Source: Deltaproteobacteria bacterium (GTDB lineage Bacteria; Myxococcota_A; UBA9042; PHBI01; JACKFB01). From it: DNA of 64,000 nt. Both the position numbers and the translations under genes were made by a program. A model generated the notes under the pieces. That model saw only the letters and a program-made list of their open reading frames with translations, was not told the DNA's origin and did no database searches. The stretch covers positions 124,001 through 188,000 of the forward strand of contig JACKFB010000005.1 of the NCBI GenBank assembly GCA_020632695.1, in the 5' to 3' direction. The stretch's first letter is position 1, and every line of letters begins with the position of its first letter. Shown here in pieces: positions 46,975-55,733 of this stretch.

Positions 46975-48396
46975 TCAGCTCGCCGGAACCCGGCCCTCCC
47001 CTCGCGCGGCCCCCTCGGCGACCAGGGCCTTGTGGCGCTCCTGGATCTGGCGCAGCAGCGGCATCATCAGGTTGAAGTCGATGCCGGCGCCGGCTGCCTG
47101 CGGCGTGAAGAGGAAGTCCACCAGGTAGAAGTCGCTGAACACGTTGAGGCCCGGCGCGGCCAGTTTGGCGTAGCGGTCGAAGAAGAGCAGCTGCTTGAGG
47201 ATCAGCAGGAACTCCCCCGGCAGCGTGATCCCGTACCGGTAGGCGACCCGGGTGGCCTCGGGCATGATCTCCTCGTAGCGGATCTCCGACATGGTCTTGT
47301 CGAGCAGCGGGCTGTAGACCGCCTCGAGGTCGCGCACCAGGCCGGCGCGGTCGATGGAGTCGCGAACGGCGCCCAGCTCGATGATCACGTTGGCAAGGGC
47401 CTCGTAGTCCTTGGCCGCGAAGGCGAGCACATAGCGCATCACCGCGTGCCGCTCGGCGTCGTTGAAGCGCCCGACGATGCCGAAGTCGAGGAAGCCGCAC
47501 GCCGGCCCATCGGGAAGCATCATCAGGTTCCCGGCGTGGGCGTCGCCGTGGAAGTAGCCGTGCAGCATCACGGTGAGCAGCCACGCCCTCAGCCCCTTGC
47601 GCAGGTAGACCTCGGCGTCGATGCCGGCGCGCTCGAGCGCCTCCACGTCGTCGGCCTTGATGCCGAAGAAGCGCTCCATCACCAGCACCCGCTCGGTGAC
47701 CATCCCCTCCACCGGGACCGGCGCCCGGACGTCGGTGATGCCGTGCAGCGCCATGATGCGGTTGAACTCGCGCTGGTTGTCCGCCTCGCGGCGGAAGTCC
47801 AGCTCCTCGTGGATCGTGCGATCGAAGTCCTCGATGACGCCGGTGAGGTTGGCCAGGCGCGCGCCCTCGAAGAGCCGCTCGAGGATGGCGGCGCCCCGCC
47901 GCATCCACCACAGGTCGGCGTCCACCATGTCGGCGATGTTCGGCCGCTGCACCTTCACGACCACGGCGGTGCCGTCCGGCAGCTCGGCGCCGTGCACCTG
48001 CGCGATGGACGCCGAGCCCAGCGGCAGGTCCTCCATCGAGCGGAAGAGCTCGTCGATGGGCTGCCCGAGGCTGTCGGCGACGATGGCGCGCAGGGTGGCG
48101 AGATCGAAGGAAGGCACGCGGTCCAGGCAGCGCTGGAACTCGTCGGAGTAGCGCCTGGGGAAGAGCCCCGGGCTCGACGCGACCACCTGGCCGAGCTTGA
48201 TGAAGGTGGGGCCCATGCGCTCGAAGGCCTCGCGCACGAGCACCTGGTTGGGCTTGCGCTCGAACGCAGCGCCGGAGCTCGCCCCGAGCCGCCACGCCAG
48301 CCAGCGCAGGCCGGTGTGCTCGGCGATCCACGTGACCAGCATGAGCGTGAGGATCGCGGTGATGCGAAGTGCGCGAGACAGCACGCGCCAGACCAT
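46975..48396 (-). CDS. ABC1/UbiB family atypical kinase
   Basis: UbiB-type proteins are ATPases of protein-kinase fold that support ubiquinone synthesis or lipid trafficking. The 473-residue protein shows the family KxGQ element (TFIKLGQVVASSPGLFP), GSASIAQVH, the ATP-binding Lys in VVVKVQRP, EELDFRREADN, the catalytic loop HGYFHGDAHAGNL and DFG in LDFGIVG. A hydrophobic segment (ITAILTLMLVTWIA) at residues 11-26 probably anchors it in the membrane. ATG 48396 follows GGAGG. Whether it is UbiB proper is uncertain; no ubiquinone genes adjoin it. Confidence 0.9.
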   Translation of the reverse strand: MVWRVLSRALRITAILTLMLVTWIAEHTGLRWLAWRLGASSGAAFERKPNQVLVREAFERMGPTFIKLGQVVASSPGLFPRRYSDEFQRCLDRVPSFDLATLRAIVADSLGQPIDELFRSMEDLPLGSASIAQVHGAELPDGTAVVVKVQRPNIADMVDADLWWMRRGAAILERLFEGARLANLTGVIEDFDRTIHEELDFRREADNQREFNRIMALHGITDVRAPVPVEGMVTERVLVMERFFGIKADDVEALERAGIDAEVYLRKGLRAWLLTVMLHGYFHGDAHAGNLMMLPDGPACGFLDFGIVGRFNDAERHAVMRYVLAFAAKDYEALANVIIELGAVRDSIDRAGLVRDLEAVYSPLLDKTMSEIRYEEIMPEATRVAYRYGITLPGEFLLILKQLLFFDRYAKLAAPGLNVFSDFYLVDFLFTPQAAGAGIDFNLMMPLLRQIQERHKALVAEGAARGEGRVPAS

Positions 48397-48574
48397 CGGG
48401 CCCTCCGGGTGGGGAGCGCGCTCCGCCACGCGGCTCCGAGAAGCGGCGCGGCACGCGCAGCCTCCCGGCGCTGGACGAAGGATCGACCGCACCGGGCCAC
48501 GGTCTATAGCAGAGCCGGGCCCCAGCTCCCAGCGCAGGCCCTCGCGATCCCGGGCTTCTGCCTCCGCCGGCTGG

Positions 48575-49759
48575 TCAGCCGGCGATGGCCTTGGCCGCCG
48601 CCAGGCGCTCCAGGGTCGCCTCGTCGCATCCCAGCTCGCGCAGCACCGCCCGAGTGTCGGCACCCAGCGCTGGCGCCGGCGCCGGGGGCGCCGCGTCCCG
48701 AGGCCGGAGCGGGGTGCGCAGCCGCACATGCCCCGCGGCGTCCTCGATGGTGGCCTGCCTCGCCGCGTGCAGCGGGTGGTCGGCCAGCTCGTCGGGACGC
48801 AGGACCGGCTCGCAGCAGGCGTCGGTGGCCGCGAAGATCGCCTCCCACTCGGCGCGGGGGCGGCCACCGAAGATCGCCGCTATCTCGGCCCGGGTCCGCT
48901 CGCTCTGGGCGGGCCCTCCGAACTGGGAGCCCAGCAGATCCGGGCGCTCCACGGCCTCGCAGAAGGCCTTCCAGAACTTGGGCTCGAGGGCGGCCAGGCT
49001 CATGAACCCGCCGTCCTGGGTCTCATAGACCCCATAGCAGGGCTGACCGCCGGTGAGGGTGTCGGCGCCGCGGGCGGGAGGGCTGGCGCCGCCGCCCAGC
49101 GCGCCGGCCATGGCCATCTGGAGAAACGAGAGCGCGCCATCGGTCATCGACGCGTCGATGAAGCGGCCCCGCCCGCTGGCGTTGCGTGCGTGGAGCGCCA
49201 CCAGGATCCCCACCAGCGCCTGGAGGCCGCCGCCGCCCACGTCGGCGATCTGCACCGGCGGCAGCGTGGGGGCCGCGTCGGGTGGGCCCGCCAGCCCCAG
49301 CACCCCGGCCAGGGCGATGTAGTTCAGATCGTGGCCGGCCCGGTCCCGATACGGGCCGTCCTGCCCGTAGCCGGAGATCGCGCAGTAGATGAGCCCCGGG
49401 TGCTCGGCGGCGAGCGACGGGTACCCCAGGCCGAGGCGATCCATCACGCCGGGACGGAAGCTCTCGATGACCACGTCGGCGCCGAGACAGAGCCTGCGCA
49501 CCCAGGCCACGCACTCGGGGTGCTTCAGGTCGACGGCCACCGACCGCTTGCCGGTGTTGAGCGCCGCGAAGGCCGACGAGACGGCGCCGGCCAGCGGCGG
49601 CATCCAGCGCACGTAGTCGCCGCCCTCGGGCGGCTCGATCTTGAAGACCTCCGCGCCGAGATCCGCCAGCACCAGCGTCGCGTACGGGCCGGGCAGCAGC
49701 CGCGTGAAGTCGACGACTCGCAGCCCTTCGAGCGGGAGCGCGGTATCCGGCGTGTTCAT
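48575..49759 (-). CDS. class III CoA-transferase family protein, alpha-methylacyl-CoA racemase-like
   Basis: Family III CoA transferases move CoA between acids; one branch racemises 2-methylacyl-CoA. The 394-residue protein has LRVVDFTRLLPGPYATLVLADLGAEVFKIE-type N-terminal sequence, with the VDFTRLLPGPYAT part at residue 15. The racemase-branch motif AGHDLNYIALAGVL lies near residue 145, with a His-Asp pair that acts as base and acid in AMACR. A Glu in YETQDGGF follows. The Cys pair EPV-type loop TDACCEPVLR occurs near residue 315. ATG 49759 gives the normal N-terminus; no good ribosome-binding site is visible. Racemase is the best guess. Confidence 0.85.
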   Translation of the reverse strand: MNTPDTALPLEGLRVVDFTRLLPGPYATLVLADLGAEVFKIEPPEGGDYVRWMPPLAGAVSSAFAALNTGKRSVAVDLKHPECVAWVRRLCLGADVVIESFRPGVMDRLGLGYPSLAAEHPGLIYCAISGYGQDGPYRDRAGHDLNYIALAGVLGLAGPPDAAPTLPPVQIADVGGGGLQALVGILVALHARNASGRGRFIDASMTDGALSFLQMAMAGALGGGASPPARGADTLTGGQPCYGVYETQDGGFMSLAALEPKFWKAFCEAVERPDLLGSQFGGPAQSERTRAEIAAIFGGRPRAEWEAIFAATDACCEPVLRPDELADHPLHAARQATIEDAAGHVRLRTPLRPRDAAPPAPAPALGADTRAVLRELGCDEATLERLAAAKAIAG

Positions 49760-49909
49760 GAGACGGCGTCCCACCGAGCGGACCGAGCGCAGCGCGGCCG
49801 GCTCACCCTCGGCTGATCCGGAGCGAAGCGAGCGTTTCCAGTGCGCGCCCGCCGTGCTCCCGCGCCGGCCAGCCGGCGGCGGGAGCCCAGCGCGAGACGC
49901 CCGGACTTC

Positions 49910-50224
49910 TCAGAGCACCTGCTGGAGCTTCATGGCCAGGCCCATGTCGCCCTCGACGACGACCTTGCCCATCATGAACGCCTGCATGGGATCGAGCGTC
50001 CCGGCGTGGATCTCGGCGAGGTCGGAGCCCGCGACCGTGATCGTCACGTCGGAGTCGCCGTCCTCGTTCTTGACCGCGACGTCCTTGCAGTCGACCAGCC
50101 AGGTGCCGCCGTCGTCACCCGTCACGACGAACTTGAAGATGCCGTCGATCTCGGACTTGGTCTTGGCGGGATCGGCGGTGATGCGCTTCTCGATGTCGGA
50201 GAAGACGTCCTTGGCGGAAGCCAT
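49910..50224 (-). CDS. SCP2 sterol-binding-like domain protein
   Basis: The 104-residue protein is a stand-alone SCP2-like domain, a small lipid- or acyl-CoA-binding fold. It shows EIDGIFKFVVTGDDGG, SDVTITVAGSDLAEI, the GTLDPMQAFMMGKVVVEGDM block most typical of the family, and a hydrophobic end (MKLQQVL). ATG 50224 follows AGGAG by eight bases. It lies 150 bp upstream of the racemase-like gene on the same strand, consistent with a shared acyl-CoA or lipid role, but coupling is unproven. Confidence 0.9.
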   Translation of the reverse strand: MASAKDVFSDIEKRITADPAKTKSEIDGIFKFVVTGDDGGTWLVDCKDVAVKNEDGDSDVTITVAGSDLAEIHAGTLDPMQAFMMGKVVVEGDMGLAMKLQQVL

Positions 50225-50477
50225 GAGGCACTCCTGCTACGAATTGACCGGTGTGGGTTGCCGTCTGAGGTCGCGCGTACACCACGCGGGCGCGACCGGC
50301 TGCGGCGCCGTCACGGCTAGCACGCAGGCTGTCCCGTGGTCAATCGCAGGCTGGCGCCCACGGCGCGCGCCGCTCGTCGTTGCGACGAGGCCAGGGCCCA
50401 TGCAAGGCTCCGGCCTGGGGAACCTGCACCGAGACGCGCCGCGCACGCCGCGGCACCACGATGGGCGGTGACGCAAC

Positions 50478-51287
50478 ATGAGCGGCCGGATTGCCAGCAC
50501 CTTCGCGCGCCTCGCTCGAGAGCGACGGACCGCGCTCATCCCCTACGTCACGGGCGGGGACCCGGACCTGGACGCCACCGCCCACGTCCTCGACGCGCTG
50601 GTGGAGGCCGGCGCGGACATCGTGGAGCTGGGCGTGCCCTTCTCCGACCCGATGGCGGACGGCCCGGTCATCCAGGCGGCGATGAACCGGGCGCTGGCCC
50701 ACGGCGTGCGGCTCGCGGACCTGCTGGAGGTCGCCCGCGCCTTCCGCGAGCGCCACCCGGACGTGCCGCTGATCCTCTTCGGCTACATGAACCCGCTCCA
50801 CCGCTACGGGCTCGAGCGCGCCGTCCGCGACATGGCGGCCGCCGGGGTCGACGGCCTGCTGGTGGTCGACCTCCCGCCGGAGGAGGCCGAGGAGCTCACC
50901 AGGCACACGCGACCGGCGGGGCTCGACTTCATCGCGCTGTACACGCCCACCAGCGACGACGATCGGGTGCGCACCATCGCGGCGCAGGGCAGCGGCTTCG
51001 CGTACTGCGTCTCGATGACCGGCGTGACCGGCGGGCGCGTGTCCGAGCACGACGCCCTGGCCGCCCGGGTCCAGGCGGTGCGGCGCCTCTCGGGGGTGCC
51101 GGCGGCCGTCGGCTTCGGGGTGCGCACGCCCGAGGACGCGGTGCGCGTGGCGGCCATCGCCGACGGCGTGGTGGTCGGTTCGGCGTTGGTGCAGGCCATG
51201 GCGGGGCGCGCCCCGGTGGAGGCGCCCGCCGTGGCCGGCGAGTTCATCGCGGCGATGCGTCAGGCGATGGACGCGGCGACGCGCTGA
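50478..51287 (+). CDS. trpA: tryptophan synthase alpha subunit
   Basis: TrpA cleaves indole-3-glycerol phosphate to indole and glyceraldehyde phosphate. The 269-residue TIM barrel has ALIPYVTGGDPD, and the catalytic Glu in VELGVPFSDP (Glu50, equal to E. coli Glu49) and Asp in MADGP (Asp61, equal to Asp60). LFGYMNPLHRYG and the phosphate site PAAVGFGVRTPED complete the active site. It is encoded alone: the neighbours are SCP2 and RidA genes and no trpB or other trp gene is seen. The sequence before ATG 50478 has only a weak ribosome-binding site (GGGCGGTGA). Confidence 0.95.
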   Translation: MSGRIASTFARLARERRTALIPYVTGGDPDLDATAHVLDALVEAGADIVELGVPFSDPMADGPVIQAAMNRALAHGVRLADLLEVARAFRERHPDVPLILFGYMNPLHRYGLERAVRDMAAAGVDGLLVVDLPPEEAEELTRHTRPAGLDFIALYTPTSDDDRVRTIAAQGSGFAYCVSMTGVTGGRVSEHDALAARVQAVRRLSGVPAAVGFGVRTPEDAVRVAAIADGVVVGSALVQAMAGRAPVEAPAVAGEFIAAMRQAMDAATR

Positions 51288-51315
51288 AGGGCGGCGACGG
51301 CGCCGAGCAGTCGGC

Positions 51316-51705
51316 TCAGTCGGGGCGCGCGGCGATGCCGTCGATCTCGACCAGGGCGTCCTTCGGCAGGCGGGCTACCTGAACGGTGGCGCGGGCGGGG
51401 CGGTGTCCGCCGAGGGCCTCGCCGTAGACCCGGTTCACCGTGGCGAAGTCGCCGAGATCGGCGAGGAAGATCGTCGTCCGCACCAGATCGCTGACCTGAT
51501 GCCCGGCGGCCCCCAGCACGGCCAGGAGGTTCTTCATCACCTGCCGGGTCTGCGCCTCCACGTCGCCCTCACCGACCAGCTCGCCCGTGGCGGGATCGAG
51601 GGGGATCTGCCCCGAGAGGAAGGTGAGGCCCCCCGCCCGGATCGCCTGGGAGTACGGTCCGATGGCCTTCGGGGCCTGCGCCGTCTCGATGATGTCGTGT
51701 GCCAT
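51316..51705 (-). CDS. ridA: RidA family enamine/imine deaminase
   Basis: RidA hydrolyses reactive 2-aminoacrylate-type enamines from PLP enzymes. The 129-residue protein has IGPYSQAIRAGGLTFLSGQIP, QTRQVMKNLLAVL, and the arginine-bearing ARATVQVARLPKDALVEI. Arg in RATVQ corresponds to the catalytic Arg105 of E. coli RidA, and the C-terminal Glu in DALVEID is also conserved. ATG 51705 follows GAGG. It is convergent with trpA, with 28 bp between stops. Confidence 0.95.
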   Translation of the reverse strand: MAHDIIETAQAPKAIGPYSQAIRAGGLTFLSGQIPLDPATGELVGEGDVEAQTRQVMKNLLAVLGAAGHQVSDLVRTTIFLADLGDFATVNRVYGEALGGHRPARATVQVARLPKDALVEIDGIAARPD

Positions 51706-51749
51706 CTGTGCCTCGCCTCAGAGGGTGACCGTTTTGCTACGTGGATTTT

Positions 51750-51778
51750 TTGACCGCGCCCCGGCGGGCCCATACGCT
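51750..51778 (+). promoter_or_regulatory. promoter upstream of the structured intergenic region
   Basis: TTGACC (51750-51755), 17 bp, then TACGCT (51773-51778) on the plus strand. The -35 sits within a run of six T. Predicted transcription starts near 51785, about 350 bases before the SPOR ATG. Confidence 0.5.
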
Positions 51779-52055
51779 TCGCATCATCCGGCGAACGCGT
51801 GACAACTGTCCGGAATCAATAAGAATCCGTCTCAGTCCTCGAGAGGGGTCCGTGGCTCGAATCCCATGCTTCCTCTACCACAGCCTCCGCCTCTCGCGGG
51901 ATCCCCGCTGGGGTGAGGCGTACCGAGCCGACCGACGGCCGCAGGCGCAAGCCTCTCCTCGGGTTCGCCTGCGTGAGGGTCAGTCGGCGGCGACGGTGAT
52001 CCGGCTCGAGGACAGACGGCAGCAAGCGGGCGCCTGAGCCCCACCAGTCCGAAGG

Positions 52056-52104
52056 GCTGCGGTCGCCCCACCCTCCTCCCCGACACAAGGGGGGCGACCG
52101 CAGC
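52056..52104. repeat. 14-bp inverted repeat, REP-like
   Basis: GCTGCGGTCGCCCC (52056-52069) and GGGGCGACCGCAGC (52091-52104) form a perfect 14 bp stem with a 21-base C-rich loop. In the reverse complement the element begins CGTAGGAGCTGCGG, resembling the GTAGGAGC head of REP elements. A related word (CGTAGGGGCTGCGG) occurs near 42217. The loop and lack of T tract argue against a simple terminator. Confidence 0.55.
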
Positions 52105-52137
52105 TCCTACGGTTCAATCGACGACGAGGCGTGAGCC

Positions 52138-52872
52138 ATGCGTGACCTGGACCGCATCCAGCAGAAGATCGTGATCCAGATGGACAACCGCCAGGTGGCG
52201 ATCGCCGTCCTGGGGTTGCTGCTCGTGTCCACGGGCATCTTCGCGACCGGCGTGCTGGTCGGCCAGCAGGCGGGCGACCGGCTGCTGGACGCGCTGGGCG
52301 CTGGCCCCGGCGACCTCGCCGACGGCGACGGGATCCGCACCGAGCAGGAGCCGAGCCGCATCGAGCGGCTCACGCGCGTGCTCCCGGGCACCCGCGCGGT
52401 GAGCGCCGAGCTGGCGCTGCCGCCGCCGCAGGTCCAGACCGACGACCCGACCGACGCCGCGCGCATCGAGGCGCACCGCCAGATCGCCGCGGCCAACGCT
52501 GGCGCCGCGGCGCGTGACGCGCGCCCCCTCGCGATCGTCGAGGCGGCCGAGCCCGCGCCGGTGGTCGCCCCGCTGACGGTGGTCGAGCGCTCGCCGGCCG
52601 CCGAGGACGCCGCCCTTGCGGTGCCCCCCAGCGATACGCGCTACGCGCTGCAGGTCTCTGCCTTCGGCGCGCCCGAGCCGGCGCGTCTGGTCGCCGACCA
52701 GCTCCGCACCGCCGGACACGCCGTGCAGGTGCGCGAGGCCACCGGCGACGACGGCGCCCCGATGTGGCGCGTCGAGGTCGGCCCCTTCGACGACGTGCGC
52801 AGCGCCAGCGACTTCCAGCGCCAGTTCGAGCGCAGCGCGGGCTATCCGACCGTGATGGTCCCCGTCCGCTGA
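52138..52872 (+). CDS. SPOR-domain membrane protein
   Basis: SPOR domains bind glycan strands stripped of peptides, at division sites. The 244-residue protein has a short cytoplasmic N-terminus, one membrane helix (AIAVLGLLLVSTGIFATGVL, about residues 21-40), and a Pro/Ala-rich periplasmic linker. The SPOR domain is C-terminal (about 165-244): RYALQVSAFGAPEPARLVAD, GAPMWRVEVGPFDDV, with an acidic/aromatic pattern of the family. ATG 52138 follows GAGGCG. It has the layout of FtsN/DedD-type proteins but is not otherwise like FtsN. Confidence 0.85.
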   Translation: MRDLDRIQQKIVIQMDNRQVAIAVLGLLLVSTGIFATGVLVGQQAGDRLLDALGAGPGDLADGDGIRTEQEPSRIERLTRVLPGTRAVSAELALPPPQVQTDDPTDAARIEAHRQIAAANAGAAARDARPLAIVEAAEPAPVVAPLTVVERSPAAEDAALAVPPSDTRYALQVSAFGAPEPARLVADQLRTAGHAVQVREATGDDGAPMWRVEVGPFDDVRSASDFQRQFERSAGYPTVMVPVR

Positions 52873-53082
52873 ACGGCCGCGCACCCGCCGCCCGGCGCCG
52901 CGGAGTGGCCGGGCCGACGCCCGGCGCGCGGCGACCGGGCGCGCCCCGGAGCGGCGTGCGCTTGATCTCGGTCCGCGGGGCCGGGAGACTGAGCCCGCTG
53001 CGGACGAACCGCGCGAGGCGGACGTGATGGTGGAGTGGACGGATCGGCGAGGGCGGCGGACGCGCCGGCGAGGGCGCGCTTG

Positions 53083-55695
53083 ATGCGGCCGGTCGCCGGA
53101 CCCCGAAGCCACGCCCCGTGTCCGCAGCGTCCGCGCCGCGCGCGGTGGGCTGTGTGGCTCGCGCTCGTCGCGGCTTCCACAGGCGCGCCCTCGGCCTGCG
53201 CCGGCGCCGGCGCAGGGGTGGGGGCGAAGGTCGACGTCCAGGACGCCGGCGCGGACGCCGGGGGGAACGACTCCTCCGCGAGCGCCGACCTGCCGGACGG
53301 CGGGGCGGACGGCGAGTCCTGCCTCGAGGCGAGCGACTGTCCCCTGCCGGCAGGGCTCAGCGCGTGCGAGCGGGTCGTGTGCGTGGCCTCCCGATGCGGG
53401 CGGGCGCTGCGCGAGACCGGGAGCGCCTGCGATGACGGCGACCGCTGCACCGTCGGCACGCGCTGCCAGGGCGAGATCTGCGGCGGCGGCTCCTCGCTGC
53501 TGTGCGCCGACGACAACCCCTGCACCGCCGACCTCTGCGACCCGCTGGTCGGCTGTCGGTTCACCGCGCGCGAAGACGGGGCCCCGTGCACGGACGCCGA
53601 TCCCTGCACCACCGGCGACCGCTGCGCGGGCGGCGCCTGCGGCGGAGACCCGGATCCGGCCTGCGCCTGCGCCAGCGACGAGGACTGCGCCGACTTCGAG
53701 AGCGACGATCTGTGCCGGGGCGAGCTCACCTGCGTCGAGGGGCACTGCCGGCTGAGCGCCGAGAGTGTCGTCGCCTGCGACCCGCCCGGACCCTGCCGGC
53801 TGGCGGGGTGCGACCCGACGACCGGCGCCTGCGAGGTCCGGATGGCACCCGACGGCGCCGCCTGCGACGATGGAAACCCCTGCAGCGACGACGACCGCTG
53901 CCACGCCGGGCAGTGCTCGGGCTCGGTGGGCGGGTGCGCCTGCGCCGTGGACGCCGACTGCTCGCCCTTCGTCGGCGCGGCCTACGACCTCTGCAAGGGG
54001 CCGCTGCGCTGCATCCAGGGGGCCTGCGCGCCCGATCCCAGCGGGGCCGTCGTCTGCTCGGGCACATCTGGCGAGAGCTGCCGCACCGAGTCCTGCGATC
54101 CCTCGACCGGCCTGTGCGGCACCGTGGCCCTGGCCGACGGGGCCCCCTGCGCTACCGACCTGCCCTGCGCGCCGTCCGGCCAGTGCGTCCGGGGCGCCTG
54201 CGTCGCACCGCCGAACGAGTGCGACGACGCCAACCCCTGCACCGACGACGCCTGCGCCGGCGCCGACGGGTGCACCCACACGGCTCGGACCGGCGCCTGC
54301 GACGACGGCGATCCGTGCACCTCCAAGGACACCTGCCAGGGCGGCCTCTGCGTCGGCGGGCCCCCGCCGATCTGCGACGACCTCGAGCCCTGCACCGTCG
54401 ACGCTTGCGACCCCCAGGCCGGCGGCTGCGTGTCCAGCCCGCTGCCGGATGGCCAGGCCTGCCAGGGCGCCGACCTCTGCCTCGGCGGCGGCTCCTGCCT
54501 GGCCGGCACCTGCCAGGGCGCCGCCCCGCTGATCTGCCCGCCCGCCGGCCCCTGCGCCCAGGCGCTGTGCAAGCCCGATCTCGGCTGCACCGTGAAGACG
54601 CTCGCCGACGGCACGCCCTGCGACGACTCGGACGCCTGCACCCAGGCCGGCACCTGCTACGCCGGCGCCTGCGAGGCGCTGCCGGTGTCGTGCAAGGACG
54701 GAAACCCCTGCACCGTGGACGCCTGCGACCCCAGCGCCGGCGGCTGCACGCACCAGCCCGCGCCCGACGGCACGGGGTGCCCCCCGGCCAACCCCTGCCT
54801 CGGGGGCGGCCAGTGCCAGGGCGGCCAGTGCGCCGGAGGCCAGCCGGTGGTCTGCCCGGCCGCACCCTGCACGCTGGCGGTCTGCGACCCGGCGACCGGC
54901 GCCTGCCTGCCGGCCGGACCCAGCCCCGACGGGCTCCCCTGCGACGCCGGCCTCTGCGCGGACGGCGGTGTGTGCTCCAAGGGGAGCTGCAAGCCCGAAG
55001 GGCCGGTGGAGTGCGAGGACGAGGACGCCTGCACGCTCGACAGCTGCGATCCGAAGACCGGCGCCTGTGTGCACGCGCCGCGCGCCTGTCCCGAGCCCGC
55101 CGGGGATGCCTGCCAGGACGCGAGCTGCGCGCCCGCGACCGGCTGCGCTTCGAAGGCCTCGCCGCTCTGCTCCGACGGCCTCGTGCTGCTCTCCAGCAGC
55201 TTCCCCTGCGAGGAGCCCTCCGGCTGGAAGCTGTCGGGCGCCGAGACCGAGGCGCTCTCCTTCGCCATCGACGCCCCCCTCGCTCCGGGCGCGTCCTGGG
55301 ACGGGGACTGCAGCCTCGCCGCGTGGGTACCGGCCAACACGCCCGGCCCCTGGCTCCTCGAGGCGAGCGCTGCGCTCGCCGCCTCACCGCCCGCCGGACC
55401 GCAGCAGGTGCGCGTCAGCTTCGTCGAGCGCTGGGAGTCCGCGCTCGGCCCCCAGGCGCCGACGCGCAGCCTGGCCCTGCTCGCTGGGGGCTCGGTGGCC
55501 GCCGAGTCCGCGCTCCCGCCCCTGGCCCCTGAGCAGCCCGGCGACTGGCAGCCGCGCCAGCTCGTCCTCAGCCTGCCCGCTGGCGCGAACGCCGACGCGC
55601 TCCGGATCGCGATGAGCGGCGGGTCGGCGATGTTCCCGACGCGCTGGCGCATCGACAAGCTGGTCGTCGTGGCCCTCGAGTCGCCTGCGCCCTGA
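53083..55695 (+). CDS. large secreted Cys-rich repeat protein with a C-terminal beta domain
   Basis: The 870-residue protein has a signal sequence at about residues 22-40 (WAVWLALVAASTGAPSAC). Long tandem Cys-rich units follow. They repeat the form CxDGxPCTxDxC-DPxxGGC-x-DGxxC about a dozen times, for example CDDGDRCTVG, CADDNPCTADLCDP, CDDANPCTDDAC, CKDGNPCTVDACDP and CEDEDACTLDSCDP. The last 170 residues lack cysteines apart from the first 50 or so and look like a beta-sandwich (WKLSGAETEALSFAIDAP ... MFPTRWRIDKLVVVAL). Such chains are common in Myxococcota surface proteins, with no proven role. ATG 53083 is preferred; GTG 53035 also is in frame. Confidence 0.8.
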   Translation: MRPVAGPRSHAPCPQRPRRARWAVWLALVAASTGAPSACAGAGAGVGAKVDVQDAGADAGGNDSSASADLPDGGADGESCLEASDCPLPAGLSACERVVCVASRCGRALRETGSACDDGDRCTVGTRCQGEICGGGSSLLCADDNPCTADLCDPLVGCRFTAREDGAPCTDADPCTTGDRCAGGACGGDPDPACACASDEDCADFESDDLCRGELTCVEGHCRLSAESVVACDPPGPCRLAGCDPTTGACEVRMAPDGAACDDGNPCSDDDRCHAGQCSGSVGGCACAVDADCSPFVGAAYDLCKGPLRCIQGACAPDPSGAVVCSGTSGESCRTESCDPSTGLCGTVALADGAPCATDLPCAPSGQCVRGACVAPPNECDDANPCTDDACAGADGCTHTARTGACDDGDPCTSKDTCQGGLCVGGPPPICDDLEPCTVDACDPQAGGCVSSPLPDGQACQGADLCLGGGSCLAGTCQGAAPLICPPAGPCAQALCKPDLGCTVKTLADGTPCDDSDACTQAGTCYAGACEALPVSCKDGNPCTVDACDPSAGGCTHQPAPDGTGCPPANPCLGGGQCQGGQCAGGQPVVCPAAPCTLAVCDPATGACLPAGPSPDGLPCDAGLCADGGVCSKGSCKPEGPVECEDEDACTLDSCDPKTGACVHAPRACPEPAGDACQDASCAPATGCASKASPLCSDGLVLLSSSFPCEEPSGWKLSGAETEALSFAIDAPLAPGASWDGDCSLAAWVPANTPGPWLLEASAALAASPPAGPQQVRVSFVERWESALGPQAPTRSLALLAGGSVAAESALPPLAPEQPGDWQPRQLVLSLPAGANADALRIAMSGGSAMFPTRWRIDKLVVVALESPAP

Positions 55696-55733
55696 GCCGC
55701 TGCGCGGCCGAGCACAGCCGCCGGCGCCGGCCC

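Larger units (their letters stand above)
51706..52137. other. 432-bp gene-free, structure-rich intergenic region
   Basis: The region between ridA and the SPOR gene holds a plus-strand promoter-like element (51750-51778). A series of inverted repeats follows (51888-51920, 51924-52008 enclosing 51940-51973, and 52056-52104). Open frames across it show no codon bias. It could encode a structured RNA, a long 5' leader for the SPOR gene, or a palindromic repeat. Confidence 0.5.

Noticed and set aside
51841..51900. tRNA-like words (CTCGAATCC, GGTAGAG on the other strand)
   Set aside because: The T-stem around TCGAAT does not pair, the D-like and T-like words are only about 14 bases apart, and there is no anticodon arm or acceptor stem.
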